Of a DNA stretch of 64,000 nt, positions 1-8,372 are shown in pieces. A program made the translations under genes and the position numbers. The stretch comes from Bacilli bacterium. GTDB taxonomy: Bacteria; Bacillota_I; Bacilli_A; RFN20; CAG-288. The notes under the pieces were generated by a model, which was not told the origin of the DNA, searched no databases, and saw only the letters and a list, made by a program, of their open reading frames with translations. How positions within the stretch are numbered: the first letter of the stretch is position 1; each line of letters opens with the position of its first letter. Where the stretch lies: the NCBI GenBank assembly GCA_022647725.1, contig JALCLG010000001.1, forward strand, positions 440,931-504,930, in the 5' to 3' direction.

Positions 1-1
1 G

Positions 2-799
2 GATCTCCAGGCTTTACGGGTAGCCAGCTGTTTTGATCTTGTCATCCTGGATGCTCCCTGCTCCGGCAGCGGCATGATCCGCAAGGATGAGGCAATGGCC
101 GCAGACTGGTCGCCCGAGAAGGTCAGCCGTCTGCTGCCGGTGCAGGAAGCCTTGTTGGAGAAGGGTTATTCCCTCCTGAAGAAAGGCGGCATCCTTGCCT
201 ATTCGACCTGTTCCCTCTCCGTCGAAGAGGACGAGAATCAGATAACGGCCTTCCTGAAACGTCATCCTCAGGCCGAAGAAATCAAAATCAAGGTACCGGA
301 TACGATTATTACTGGAAAGGCCGGCTATCATCTGATTCCGGGTGTCTATGACGGCGAAGGCATTTACTTCGCTTTCATCCGGAAAAACGAGGGCAGTCCT
401 TATGTTGCCCATGAGATCAAATATGAGGCCAGTCCGGTTCCCGGTCTTCATGCCTTCCGTTACCGGAAGAATCTCTTCTTCCTTTCCCGGATGGTCGGGG
501 AACTGAGCAACCTTCCTTATCTGGTTCCCGGCATCAAACAGCTGGATGACAGTGACCACCCCAAGTGTCTCTATGACCATGCCTACAGCAAGGTCAGTCC
601 GGAGATCCCGTTATTGGAGCTCTCGAAAGAGGAGGCCCTGCTTTATGAATCCGGTCAGGAGCTATCGGTCAGTTCGTCCTTGGCTGATGGGTTAGTGATC
701 CTAACCTACCAGTCCTTGCGGCTGGGGTTTGGCAAGAAGCTGGGGAAGAAAGTCAAGAACTACCTGCCCAAAGGACTGCGACAGAATCTGGTGATGTAG
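2..799 (+). CDS. rsmF: 16S rRNA m5C methyltransferase, RsmF-like (5' partial)
   Basis: The frame is open from the first base of the window, so the N-terminus lies upstream. The visible part has the NOL1/NOP2/Sun m5C methyltransferase motifs: DAPCSGSG (motif IV, with the catalytic-pathway cysteine) and YSTCS (motif VI, nucleophilic cysteine). This family uses SAM to methylate C5 of cytosine in rRNA. The C-terminal tail, ending LGFGKK...KNYLPKGLR, resembles the extra C-terminal RNA-binding domain of the RsmF type rather than RsmB, which has an N-terminal NusB-like domain. Only the C-terminal half can be judged. It ends in TAG and is followed by a terminator. Confidence 0.88.
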   Translation, partial: DLQALRVASCFDLVILDAPCSGSGMIRKDEAMAADWSPEKVSRLLPVQEALLEKGYSLLKKGGILAYSTCSLSVEEDENQITAFLKRHPQAEEIKIKVPDTIITGKAGYHLIPGVYDGEGIYFAFIRKNEGSPYVAHEIKYEASPVPGLHAFRYRKNLFFLSRMVGELSNLPYLVPGIKQLDDSDHPKCLYDHAYSKVSPEIPLLELSKEEALLYESGQELSVSSSLADGLVILTYQSLRLGFGKKLGKKVKNYLPKGLRQNLVM

Positions 800-805
800 C
801 CAAAG

Positions 806-858
806 AAAAGGTCTTTCCGGAAACCTGCGGGGAGCGAAGCTTCCAGAAAGACCTTTTC
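806..858 (+). terminator. Rho-independent terminator after rsmF
   Basis: Inverted repeat AAAAGGTCTTTCC...GGAAAGACCTTTT-like (arms near 807-819 and 844-857) with a loop of about 24 nt, just after the TAG stop. Confidence 0.75.
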
Positions 859-929
859 GTCTGAGACAGCAGCGTTCCGATCCAGCCTTTCATTTCTCCT
901 TTCCGGTAAGGCTGGACGGCTAAAGGTTT

Positions 930-1184
930 TTAGCAGGAGCGAAGAACGATCTGCCGTCCCGAACCATCCATCAGCTCAGCCACATAGATGTCCTTGGCGA
1001 CTTCATGAGGATCGCTGATGGACTTGAAGCTGTCTTCTTCCAGCAGCGAGGTCATCTCGCTGAGGTCCTGACGGGAGGGAGCATAGTAGAAGTAGGTAGC
1101 CCAACGCGGCATCTGCCGGAACGACTCGGAGTCAACCAGGCGGCGTTCCTGGGAACGCTCAAGGGCTGTTTCAGTGTTTTTCAT
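930..1184 (-). CDS. hypothetical protein, 84 aa
   Basis: A short, charged protein with no recognised domain, no signal peptide and no membrane segment. The sequence contains RWATYFYYAPSRQDL and ends IVLRSC. No convincing ribosome binding site lies in front of the ATG at 1184, and the opposite strand is also open here, so the call rests mainly on plausible amino-acid composition. It faces away from the AraC gene, with about 70 bp between the starts. Function unknown. Confidence 0.45.
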   Translation of the reverse strand: MKNTETALERSQERRLVDSESFRQMPRWATYFYYAPSRQDLSEMTSLLEEDSFKSISDPHEVAKDIYVAELMDGSGRQIVLRSC

Positions 1185-1256
1185 ACCATCATAATAGTGC
1201 TCATTGAAAATACAATCATTCCGAAAATAGCTTAAAAGTATAACAATCCTGCTAAG

Positions 1257-2156
1257 ATGGTGTATCCTAGAGGCATGGATAAACTAACCGTGCTTCCGGA
1301 TCAGTCGGAGATCGTCCATTATGATGATCCGCTGTTTCCGCTCTATCTGAGGGAGAATACCCTCAGTCTCTATCCCTTGAAGAAGGTCCTCTGCCACTGG
1401 CATCCGGACATGGAGTTCTTCTATGTCGAAAAAGGACACCCCTCCTATTTCGTCAACGGCACGATTGTGCCATTAAAGGAAGGGGAGGTTCTCTTCGTCA
1501 ATTCCAAGGTGATGCATTATGGTTTCTCTCCCGATGGCATCGACAGCACCTACCTCTGTCTGGTCTTCCATCCCAGTCTTCTTTCCCCCAATCCCACCAC
1601 CGCCGACCATTATGTGACGCCGGTCAGCGACAACCCCGATCTTCCCTATGTTCTCTTCTCTAAGGAGGTCGGACAGGGCTTAGCCAAGGAGATGAGGGCT
1701 ATCTTTGCCTTGCTCCAAGAGAAAAAACCGGGCTATCCGCTGTTGGTCCTTTCCCATCTTTATGCTTTCTGGTCGCTCTTCCTCTCTATGAAAGGACAGG
1801 AGCAGGAACAGATCCTAGGCTCCTCGGAAAAGGCCGTCCTCGTCAAAACGATGCTCAGCTATCTTTATCAGCATTATCAGGAGCCTGTCAGCCTGACTGA
1901 CTTAGCCCAGGCCGGCGCTCTCTCGGAAAGCTATGCCAGCCATCTGTTCATGGCCCAGCTCGGCGATTCCCCGATTCAGTACCTCAACCGTTACCGGCTG
2001 GAAAAAGGAGCCGAGCTCCTCTTGGATCCCACCCGGCGGATCAGCGACATCGCTCAGGCCGTCGGCTTTGAAAGCTCCTCCTACTTCACGGAGCTCTTCA
2101 AACGCAGCAAAGGCCTGTCCCCACGGGACTACCGCAAGAAATACCTGCCGTCGTAA
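1257..2156 (+). CDS. AraC family transcriptional regulator with cupin sensor domain
   Basis: A 299-aa one-component regulator. Residues about 25-130 form a cupin-like fold (HWHPDMEFFYVEKG, then FVNGT...LKEGEVLFVN), the usual ligand-sensing part. The last 100 residues are a double helix-turn-helix of the AraC/XylS type: SLTDLAQAGALSESYASHLF, then ISDIAQAVGFESSSYFTELFKR and the typical PRDYRKKY end. A second ATG at 1275 is possible, but its purine-rich stretch is too close to be a good ribosome site. It stands alone, convergent with the next gene. Target genes cannot be read from the sequence; sugar metabolism is common for this architecture (inference). Confidence 0.9.
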   Translation: MVYPRGMDKLTVLPDQSEIVHYDDPLFPLYLRENTLSLYPLKKVLCHWHPDMEFFYVEKGHPSYFVNGTIVPLKEGEVLFVNSKVMHYGFSPDGIDSTYLCLVFHPSLLSPNPTTADHYVTPVSDNPDLPYVLFSKEVGQGLAKEMRAIFALLQEKKPGYPLLVLSHLYAFWSLFLSMKGQEQEQILGSSEKAVLVKTMLSYLYQHYQEPVSLTDLAQAGALSESYASHLFMAQLGDSPIQYLNRYRLEKGAELLLDPTRRISDIAQAVGFESSSYFTELFKRSKGLSPRDYRKKYLPS

Positions 2157-2160
2157 CGGA

Positions 2161-2871
2161 TTATTTGCTAACAGGAGAGAGGCGTTTTGCCTCTCTTTTC
2201 TGTTGCAGTTTTGCTAACAGCACTTCTTCTCCATAGGTCCCGGAAATGATCACCGTAAAGGCTAACGGCGAAACCCACCAGGCTCCGGCCGTCACATCCA
2301 TGAAGCCATAGACATTATCAATTTTAGAATCTGAAGAGATAAGATGCAGACTCGCCAAGGTTCCGACGATGATGGCATAGCTGACGACCGTCGTCAGAGT
2401 CCAGAAAGCCTGCTTCCAGGCTCTTTTTTCAGTGGGTGCCTCTTCATAGAGAACAAAGGAGAGAACCGTCAGGATGGGACAAAGCAGGTGGGTGAAGAAC
2501 ATATTGGGAAAGGTATGCATTGCCAGAGGTGCCTGATACTTTACCCAGCAATACGGATTCAGCAACAGCAGCACCACCATGAAGGTCGTGGTGGTCGCTG
2601 TGGTTGCCACCAAGCGAAGATATTTCACGCCCTGGGGCAAGGGCTTATCTTTAAACCGGCAAATCAGGAAACTGACCAGATAGACCAAGGAAGATATCCC
2701 TAACAGCAGGTTGCTGTCTTCCGTAAAGAACCTAAAGGACAGTAAAGGATTCGTGGTTGTTCCGCCGCTGAAGAAACCTAAAAAGCAGTTGGGAATGATA
2801 ATGGCCTCGATGACGAGGATGACGCCGTTGATGATTAAGGAGATAAGCTCTGCTGCCGTGATTTTCTTCAT
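2161..2871 (-). CDS. Pr6Pr-like integral membrane protein
   Basis: A 236-aa protein with about six hydrophobic segments and short loops. The spacing and the motif RFFTEDSNLLLG after the first helix, with MHTFPNMFFTHLLCPIL in the middle, resemble the Pr6Pr (FAR-17a/AIG1-like) family of six-helix membrane proteins, whose biochemical role is unsettled. The start at 2871 is the only ATG that includes the first helix. It is convergent with the AraC gene, only 4 bp between stops, so the two share overlapping terminator sequence. Confidence 0.75.
   Translation of the reverse strand: MKKITAAELISLIINGVILVIEAIIIPNCFLGFFSGGTTTNPLLSFRFFTEDSNLLLGISSLVYLVSFLICRFKDKPLPQGVKYLRLVATTATTTTFMVVLLLLNPYCWVKYQAPLAMHTFPNMFFTHLLCPILTVLSFVLYEEAPTEKRAWKQAFWTLTTVVSYAIIVGTLASLHLISSDSKIDNVYGFMDVTAGAWWVSPLAFTVIISGTYGEEVLLAKLQQKREAKRLSPVSK
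2176..2200 (+). terminator. Terminator of the AraC gene
   Basis: AGAGAGGC-gtttt-GCCTCTCT followed by TTTT. It lies inside the 3' end of the convergent membrane protein gene. Confidence 0.8.
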
Positions 2872-2917
2872 ACGGAAAGGATTATAGCCTCTTTGACAGG
2901 AAACGCGGCTTTGAAAA

Positions 2918-2946
2918 AGACCGGGAAAGCAAACCTTTCCCGGTCT
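2918..2946 (-). terminator. Terminator of the mgtA operon
   Basis: 12-bp stem AGACCGGGAAAG / CTTTCCCGGTCT, followed on the minus strand by TTTTT. It lies just downstream of the small membrane peptide gene. Confidence 0.85.
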
Positions 2947-2959
2947 CTACGGTCTTATC

Positions 2960-3091
2960 CTATTTCCGTTTCGAGCGTCTCGAGAAAAGGAAGATCAGTG
3001 CCAGAAACACGACCAGGATTCCGGCGATGATGCCCATCCACATCCCGAAAGACGACCAATCCAAGTCAGCCGGCGTGATTAGGAATCTCAT
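2960..3091 (-). CDS. 43-aa single-pass membrane peptide coupled to mgtA
   Basis: A small ORF of 43 codons, too short for usual gene lists. Its ATG follows the mgtA stop codon directly (TAA then ATG, no gap), a layout typical of translational coupling. The peptide has a short polar N-terminus (MRFLITPADLDWSS), one hydrophobic helix (residues about 17-36, GMWMGIIAGILVVFLALIFL) and a basic tail (RRSKRK), which predicts the N-terminus outside and the tail in the cytoplasm. A strong terminator follows, so it belongs to the mgtA transcript. By analogy with small peptides that bind MgtA/MgtB in enterobacteria (MgtS, MgtR), it may regulate or stabilise the pump; no sequence homology to them is claimed. 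Confidence 0.8.
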   Translation of the reverse strand: MRFLITPADLDWSSFGMWMGIIAGILVVFLALIFLFSRRSKRK

Positions 3092-5791
3092 TTACAGCAC
3101 CTCCCCGAACCGGTGGCAGTAACGGTTCTTCACCACCGTCGTTAACAGCATATAGCAAGTCACCGTCACAGCTAAGAAGACATAATACGGCCAGGGCAAG
3201 GACACCATCGAGAAGAGGGAGGCTAAGGGGGCAATGAACGTCAACGAAGTTGCCAATCCCAGACTGAGGGTGGTGGCCAGATTGACCTGCCAGGAGGCAT
3301 GAGACTGGAACAAAGGAAGCTTGGCTGTCCGGATCATATGGATGATCAGAGACTGGCTATATAAGGACTCGATGAACCAGCCGGTCTGGAAAAGATCCAC
3401 AAACAGGACCTTATCGACTCCGGAGCTGTTCCAGCCGCCGCCGGCAAACAGCGGACAGATGACAAAGAAGAGCACCACATACGTGATCCAGTCAAAGAAG
3501 GAGCTGGTCGGTCCGAGCCACAGCATGAACTGACCGATGCTCTTGGCCTCCCACTTCCGCGGCTTCTTCAGATAGTCGCTGTCGACATTGTCGAAGGGAA
3601 TGGCGACACAGGAGAGATCATAGATGAGATTCAGCAGCAACAGCTGCAACGGCAGCATCGGCAGAAACGGCAGAAAGGCCGCGGCTGCCAGCTCGGAGAA
3701 CATATTGCCGAAGTTGCTGGAGGCCGTCATCTTGATGTACTTGATCATATTGGCATAGGTCTTCCGGCCTTCGACCAGTCCGGCCTCCAGGACCCCGAGA
3801 TCCTTCTCCAAAAGAATCACGTGGGCGCTTTCCTTGGCGATATCGACGGCATTGTCGACGGAAATGCCGATATCCGCCGCCTTTAAGGCCGGAGCATCAT
3901 TGATGCCATCGCCCATGTAGCCGACTACATGTCCGTTGGCTTTCAGCGCCTGGACGACCCGGGCCTTCTCTTCCGGAGAAAGCTTAGCAAAGATGACGGT
4001 ATCCTCAACGGCTTTTTGAAGGGTCTCATCATCCATCGCCTCAATATCCTTCCCTAACAGGGCGGTCTTGGCATCCAGGCCGACCAAGGAGGCCACATAG
4101 GCCGTCACCTCGGCCGTATCGCCGGTCAGGATCTTGGTGCTGACGCCATAATCCTTCAAGGTCTTCAAGGCGCTGGCGGTGCTTTTTTTCGGCGGATCAA
4201 AGAAGACGAGGTAGCCGATGAGGACCATGTCCTTCTCATCACTGACGGAGAAAGCTCCGACAGCGCTGGGGTTGGTCTTCTGGGCCACGGCGATGATCCG
4301 AAAGCCCTGTCGGGCATAGGACTGAATGGTTTCCCGGGCCCGGGAGAGGATCTCCGGGGTTAACGGGACGGTGACGCCGTTGATGTCGGCAAAGGAAGAA
4401 ATCGACAAAATCTCCTCCACCGCGCCTTTGGTGATCATCTGAGTCTTCCCGGAAGCATCCTTGACCACTACCGACATCCGTTTCCGGGCAAAATCGAACG
4501 GAATCTCATCGACCTTGCTGTAGGCCTTGTCGAGATCCTGCAAAGACGGGTAATCGACGCTGAGTTCCTTGGTCTTGGCGATGATGGACTTATCCATCAG
4601 GTTCTTCAGTCCGGTCTGATAGTAGGAGTTCAGGAAGGCATGCTTCAGTACCCGATAATCCCGGATGCCATCGAGATTGAGATGGTCTTCCAAGGCTACC
4701 CGGTCCTGGGTCAAGGTGCCGGTCTTATCGGTACAGAGGACATCCATGGCACCGAAATCCTGAATGGAGTTGATGTTCTTGATGATGACCTTCTTCTTGC
4801 CCATGGCAATGGCACCCCGGGCTAAGCAGGAGGTGACGATCATCGGCAGCATCTCCGGCGTCAGGCCGACGGCCACGGAGATGGCAAAAAGGAAAGCTTC
4901 CAGCCAGTCATTCTTGGTTAAGCCGTTGATGAGGAAAACGGCCGGAGCCATCACCAGCATGAACCGGACCAAGAGCCAGCTGACGGAATCGACGCCCTTG
5001 TCAAAGGCCGTCTTCTCGGCTTTGGCAGTCGTCACCTTGGAAGCAATCTGCCCGAAAGCGGTCTGATTGCCGACCGCTATTACCAGAGCCGTGGCACTGC
5101 CGGAGATGACGGTGGAACCCATGAAAGCCAGGTTGTTGCGGTCGGTCAGCGAGGAATTGCTGTCTTTCAGAAAGGCCGTCTTCTCCACCGGTTCGCTTTC
5201 GCCGGTCAGGGAGGACTGGCTGACGAAGAAATCCTTGGCGGACAAGAGCCGGACGTCGGCCGGGATGATATCGCCGACAGCTAAGGAGACATAGTCCCCG
5301 ACCACGACCTCGTCCAGCGGGATTTCCTTATCCTGATCATCCCGGCGGACGGCCGTGGTGGTCTCGACCAGGTTGGTAAGCTTCTCCAAGGCATGGCTGC
5401 TGCGGCTTTCCTGGAAGAAACGGAAAAGTCCGGAACCTAAGACCAAGGTCAGGATGATGATGGCACTGGTGGGGTTCTTTTCGCCGTCCTTGGCTAAAAT
5501 GACATCCGTCAGCAAGGTGACGGCTGCCAGAATCAGCAGAACCATCGTGAAGGGATTGACGAAGGACAGGATAAAACGCATCACCACGCTCTGCTGGTGA
5601 GCCTTGACGATGATATTCTTCCCGAAATCGTCCCGGTTCTGACTGACGTCGTCTTCTTTTAAGCCGTTGCTGCTGGTGCGGTAGGCCTCATAGAGTTCCT
5701 CCCAGGAACGGGTGGAATCTCCTAAAAGGTGAGCCGTGACCGACGTCGGGGCTTTGGTCTCAAAAGCGGCGTCATTCTTCTTTTTTCTCAT
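3092..5791 (-). CDS. mgtA: MgtA-type magnesium-translocating P-type ATPase
   Basis: An 899-aa P3B ATPase that imports Mg2+ across the cytoplasmic membrane with ATP hydrolysis. Visible landmarks: an N-terminal cytoplasmic part; the first helix pair near residues 70-120; the actuator motif TGES at 196-199; a fourth-helix ion site around GLTPEMLP (309-316); the phosphorylation motif DKTGTLT at 355-361 (aspartate 355); a hinge with GDGINDAP near residue 640; and four to six C-terminal helices. Length matches the family. The start at 5791 follows an AAAGGAGAATCGCTT-type ribosome site. It is preceded by a leader of about 140 nt with a clear promoter and followed without a gap by a small membrane peptide gene. 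Confidence 0.95.
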   Translation of the reverse strand: MRKKKNDAAFETKAPTSVTAHLLGDSTRSWEELYEAYRTSSNGLKEDDVSQNRDDFGKNIIVKAHQQSVVMRFILSFVNPFTMVLLILAAVTLLTDVILAKDGEKNPTSAIIILTLVLGSGLFRFFQESRSSHALEKLTNLVETTTAVRRDDQDKEIPLDEVVVGDYVSLAVGDIIPADVRLLSAKDFFVSQSSLTGESEPVEKTAFLKDSNSSLTDRNNLAFMGSTVISGSATALVIAVGNQTAFGQIASKVTTAKAEKTAFDKGVDSVSWLLVRFMLVMAPAVFLINGLTKNDWLEAFLFAISVAVGLTPEMLPMIVTSCLARGAIAMGKKKVIIKNINSIQDFGAMDVLCTDKTGTLTQDRVALEDHLNLDGIRDYRVLKHAFLNSYYQTGLKNLMDKSIIAKTKELSVDYPSLQDLDKAYSKVDEIPFDFARKRMSVVVKDASGKTQMITKGAVEEILSISSFADINGVTVPLTPEILSRARETIQSYARQGFRIIAVAQKTNPSAVGAFSVSDEKDMVLIGYLVFFDPPKKSTASALKTLKDYGVSTKILTGDTAEVTAYVASLVGLDAKTALLGKDIEAMDDETLQKAVEDTVIFAKLSPEEKARVVQALKANGHVVGYMGDGINDAPALKAADIGISVDNAVDIAKESAHVILLEKDLGVLEAGLVEGRKTYANMIKYIKMTASSNFGNMFSELAAAAFLPFLPMLPLQLLLLNLIYDLSCVAIPFDNVDSDYLKKPRKWEAKSIGQFMLWLGPTSSFFDWITYVVLFFVICPLFAGGGWNSSGVDKVLFVDLFQTGWFIESLYSQSLIIHMIRTAKLPLFQSHASWQVNLATTLSLGLATSLTFIAPLASLFSMVSLPWPYYVFLAVTVTCYMLLTTVVKNRYCHRFGEVL

Positions 5792-5935
5792 AAGCGATTC
5801 TCCTTTGAAAGGGAGGAACGCTCACGACGGCAAGACTAATAGTTCTGCGTCAAAAATGGGCGTTTTTCCCTAGCGATACTAATGGCCTCAGGGTCTGGAT
5901 GTCCATCTGACATAGATCACCCGCCTTTCTTTCGC
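5792..5935 (-). promoter_or_regulatory. Structured 5' leader of mgtA, unclassified
   Basis: About 140 nt separate the predicted transcription start (near 5932) from the mgtA ATG. The leader can form a hairpin at 5891-5922 (outer GGGT/ACCC, inner ATGTC/GACAT, 5-nt loop) and other local pairings, such as GGG...CCC around 5860-5875. Mg2+ pump genes in Bacillota are often controlled by M-box or other leader RNAs. I cannot align this leader to the M-box consensus by eye, so the class is left open. Confidence 0.5.
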
Positions 5936-5939
5936 AGCC

Positions 5940-5968
5940 ATTCTAAGCTTGGCAAAGAAGGATTGCAA
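5940..5968 (-). promoter_or_regulatory. mgtA promoter
   Basis: On the minus strand: TTGCAA (5963-5968), 17-bp spacer, TAGAAT (5940-5945). This is a good sigma-70/sigma-A type promoter placing the start about 140 nt before mgtA. Confidence 0.65.
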
Positions 5969-6055
5969 GAAAAAGATAGCTTTTCTGAAAAGAGTCATAT
6001 TTCAGCCTGTATTTTACTAAAAAGCGTACAATAAAGGCCAAGGAAAAGAAACCTG

Positions 6056-6754
6056 ATGGATTACTCTGCAAAACTGGTCACGTACCGTCCGCTTCCGACG
6101 AAGCTTCTGGCTTTTGGATTTGCTGAAAACAAGACGGTTTATACCTATGAGAAGCCCTGCTCGGATCCGGTCTTCTTTTTCCGGGTCACCTTGACGAAAG
6201 AGAAGCTGACCTTGGATCTCATCGACAAAGACATGAACGAGGTCTATGTTCCTTTCTCCTTATTGGAGGAACCCTCTTCTTTGATGGGAGACTTAAGAGA
6301 GGAAGGCAAAGGCCTGATGGATACGATCTTAGCTTCCTGCTTTGAGACAGACTCCTTACGCAATAAGGTTCTCAGCTATGTCAAAGAGAAATATGACGCT
6401 GACCTTGCCTATCCCTGGGAGGATTATCCGGATTTCTGTACCTTGAAGGCCAAAGGCAGCCCCAAATGGTTCGGCTTGGTCGGCTCGGTCCAAGGAGATA
6501 AGCTCGGTCTTGGCTATAAAGACCGGGTCGACTTCCTGAATCTGAAGCTGGATCCGGAGGAAATCCCGACTCTGGTCAACAACACGACCTACTTCTCCTG
6601 CTACCATATGAACAAGAAATCCTGGATGACTATTCTCTTATCCCTGAAGACACCTTGGGAAGAGATTATAAGATTGATCGATGAAAGCTATCAGCTGGTG
6701 TTGCTCCAGGAGCATGCTCGAAGTGGTAGCAAGACCAAAAAGCGTGTAAAATAA
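6056..6754 (+). CDS. MmcQ/YjbR family protein
   Basis: A 232-aa protein. The C-terminal half (about 120-215) has the YjbR pattern: YPWEDYPDFCTLKAKGSPKW, FGLVGSV, then NLKLDPEEIPTL, YHMNKKSWMTILL and IIRLIDESYQLV. This CyaY-like fold is reported to bind DNA in some members, but its role is unclear. The N-terminal 110 residues look like the extra domain seen in longer family members. It has an AAGGA ribosome site 12 nt ahead and is divergent from mgtA. The next gene begins 26 nt downstream, so co-transcription with DUF362 and flavodoxin is likely. Confidence 0.85.
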   Translation: MDYSAKLVTYRPLPTKLLAFGFAENKTVYTYEKPCSDPVFFFRVTLTKEKLTLDLIDKDMNEVYVPFSLLEEPSSLMGDLREEGKGLMDTILASCFETDSLRNKVLSYVKEKYDADLAYPWEDYPDFCTLKAKGSPKWFGLVGSVQGDKLGLGYKDRVDFLNLKLDPEEIPTLVNNTTYFSCYHMNKKSWMTILLSLKTPWEEIIRLIDESYQLVLLQEHARSGSKTKKRVK

Positions 6755-6780
6755 GGACAACAGGAAAAGGAGAAACGAGG

Positions 6781-7794
6781 ATGAAAGAAACAAAAGCAGT
6801 CGCCGGCAAAGGCGGCAATGTCTATATTCCCTACGAGAAAAGGACCGGCAATGAGTCGATTGTCTATTTCACCAGAGACCTCTCGGCCGCCGGACTGAAG
6901 AAGATCTATGAGCGGGTCAACGGGGCGATTTCAGGCAAGATTGCCATCAAGCTCCATACCGGCGAACCTCATGGTCCGAACATTCTTCCCCGTTCCTGGG
7001 TCCGGAACCTGATTGAAAAAGATATCCCGACCGGAACGATCGTGGAGACGAACACCTACTATGATGGTGACCGCTACACGACGGAACAGCATCGCAAGAC
7101 GCTTGAAATCAACGGCTGGACCTTCTGCCCGGTCGATATCATGGATGCCAATGGCACGGTAATGTTACCGGTCAAGGGCGGCAAGTGGTTTACCCAGATG
7201 AGTGTCGGCAAGGATATGCTGAACTATGATTCCTTAGTCGTCCTCACCCATTTCAAGGGTCATGTCCAGGGCGGTTTCGGCGGTTCCAACAAGAACATCG
7301 GCATCGGCTGTGCCGATGGCCGCATCGGCAAGGCCATGATTCACACCTATGAAGGCGACAAGAATCAGTGGGGCATTGCCAAAGAAGAGTTCATGGAACG
7401 GATCACGGAATCCACCAAGGCCACCATCGATCATTTCGGCAAGAAAGTCACCTATGTCAACGTGATGCGCAACATGTCGGTGTCCTGCGACTGCGAAGGC
7501 ATCAACGCCCAACCGGTCGTCACGCCGAATGTCGGCATCTGTGCCTCGTTAGATATTCTCGCGGTGGATCAGGCCTGCATCGATATGGTCTATGCCATGA
7601 AAGAGAAAGACCATAAGGATCTAGTGGAACGGATTGAATCCCGCCATGGTCTGAGACAGCTGACGTATATGAAGGAATTAGGCATGGGCAACGACAGGTA
7701 TGTCCTTATCGATATCGACCATGACGATGTCCGCATCGATGCCCACAAAGCTGTGGAAGGCGTGGTTCCCTTCAAGCTTGCCGAAGAAGATTAA
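6781..7794 (+). CDS. DUF362 domain-containing protein
   Basis: A 337-aa cytoplasmic protein of the DUF362 family (COG2006 type). Typical features are KIAIKLHTGEPHGPN near residue 55, then VVLTHFKGHVQGGFGGSNKNIGIGCADG, where conserved His, Lys and Gly residues cluster, and a C-terminal CDCEG...PNVGICASLDILAVDQACID. The short form lacks the extra 4Fe-4S ferredoxin domain found in longer homologues, though several cysteines remain. The reaction is not established. Ribosome site GGAGAAACGAGG precedes the ATG at 6781. The flavodoxin gene starts 17 nt after the stop, suggesting a redox role for the pair (inference). Confidence 0.88.
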   Translation: MKETKAVAGKGGNVYIPYEKRTGNESIVYFTRDLSAAGLKKIYERVNGAISGKIAIKLHTGEPHGPNILPRSWVRNLIEKDIPTGTIVETNTYYDGDRYTTEQHRKTLEINGWTFCPVDIMDANGTVMLPVKGGKWFTQMSVGKDMLNYDSLVVLTHFKGHVQGGFGGSNKNIGIGCADGRIGKAMIHTYEGDKNQWGIAKEEFMERITESTKATIDHFGKKVTYVNVMRNMSVSCDCEGINAQPVVTPNVGICASLDILAVDQACIDMVYAMKEKDHKDLVERIESRHGLRQLTYMKELGMGNDRYVLIDIDHDDVRIDAHKAVEGVVPFKLAEED

Positions 7795-7811
7795 TAGGAG
7801 GCCATATAACG

Positions 7812-8294
7812 ATGACGAAAGCATTGGTCTGTTACTTCTCCTGCACCAGCATCACCAAGCGGGTAGCAACGAAATTGGCCAAGGTGGCTGGGGCCGATCT
7901 CTTTGCTATTGAGCCAGCGGTTCCGTATACGAAAGCTGATTTGAATTGGATGGATAAATCTTCCCGAACGACCCTCGAGATGGCTGACCCGAAAAGCCGT
8001 CCTACTATCCAGAACAAGATTCCTGATTTTGATGACTATGATACCTTCTTCGTTGGCTTCCCCATCTGGTGGTATCGGGCGCCGACCCTCATCAACACGT
8101 TCTTGGAAAGCTATGACTTTGCCGGCAAGACCTTGGTGGTCTTTGCAACCTCGGGATCCTCTGGCCTTGGCAAGACGGAAGCTCTCTTAAAGGATTCCGT
8201 CAGCAAGGAGGCCCACTGGAAGCCGGGAAAGCGTCTGCCTAGCGGCATCGACGAAGCCTCCTTGGAAAGCTGGGTCAAGAGTCTGAATCTCTAG
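7812..8294 (+). CDS. flavodoxin family protein
   Basis: A 160-aa flavodoxin-like protein that should bind FMN and shuttle electrons in the cytoplasm. The FMN phosphate loop is at residues 8-14 (YFSCTSITKRVA, in place of the more usual SxTGNT), followed by the DYDTFFVGFPIWWYRAPT segment typical of the flavodoxin_4/YwrO-like group, and VVFATSGSSGLGKT for the isoalloxazine side. The AGGAGG ribosome site is well placed. It is the last gene of the yjbR-DUF362-flavodoxin run and is followed by a terminator. Confidence 0.9.
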   Translation: MTKALVCYFSCTSITKRVATKLAKVAGADLFAIEPAVPYTKADLNWMDKSSRTTLEMADPKSRPTIQNKIPDFDDYDTFFVGFPIWWYRAPTLINTFLESYDFAGKTLVVFATSGSSGLGKTEALLKDSVSKEAHWKPGKRLPSGIDEASLESWVKSLNL

Positions 8295-8301
8295 TCTGAA
8301 G

Positions 8302-8328
8302 AAAGGTCTGCTGACAGGCAGGCCTTTT
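8302..8328 (+). terminator. Terminator after flavodoxin gene
   Basis: AAAGGTCTGC / GCAGGCCTTT stem (one G-T pair), then TTTTT. Confidence 0.75.
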
Positions 8329-8372
8329 TCAATCGTACCGGCATGGTCAGATTCAAAGCTAAGGAAGGACCG

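Noticed and set aside
1005..1235. 76-aa plus-strand ORF opposite the 84-aa gene
   Set aside because: It is the mirror of the minus-strand ORF and ends in the AraC promoter region with no start signal.
5792..5935. Definite M-box riboswitch call
   Set aside because: The conserved M-box core could not be aligned by eye; only a general structured leader is claimed.
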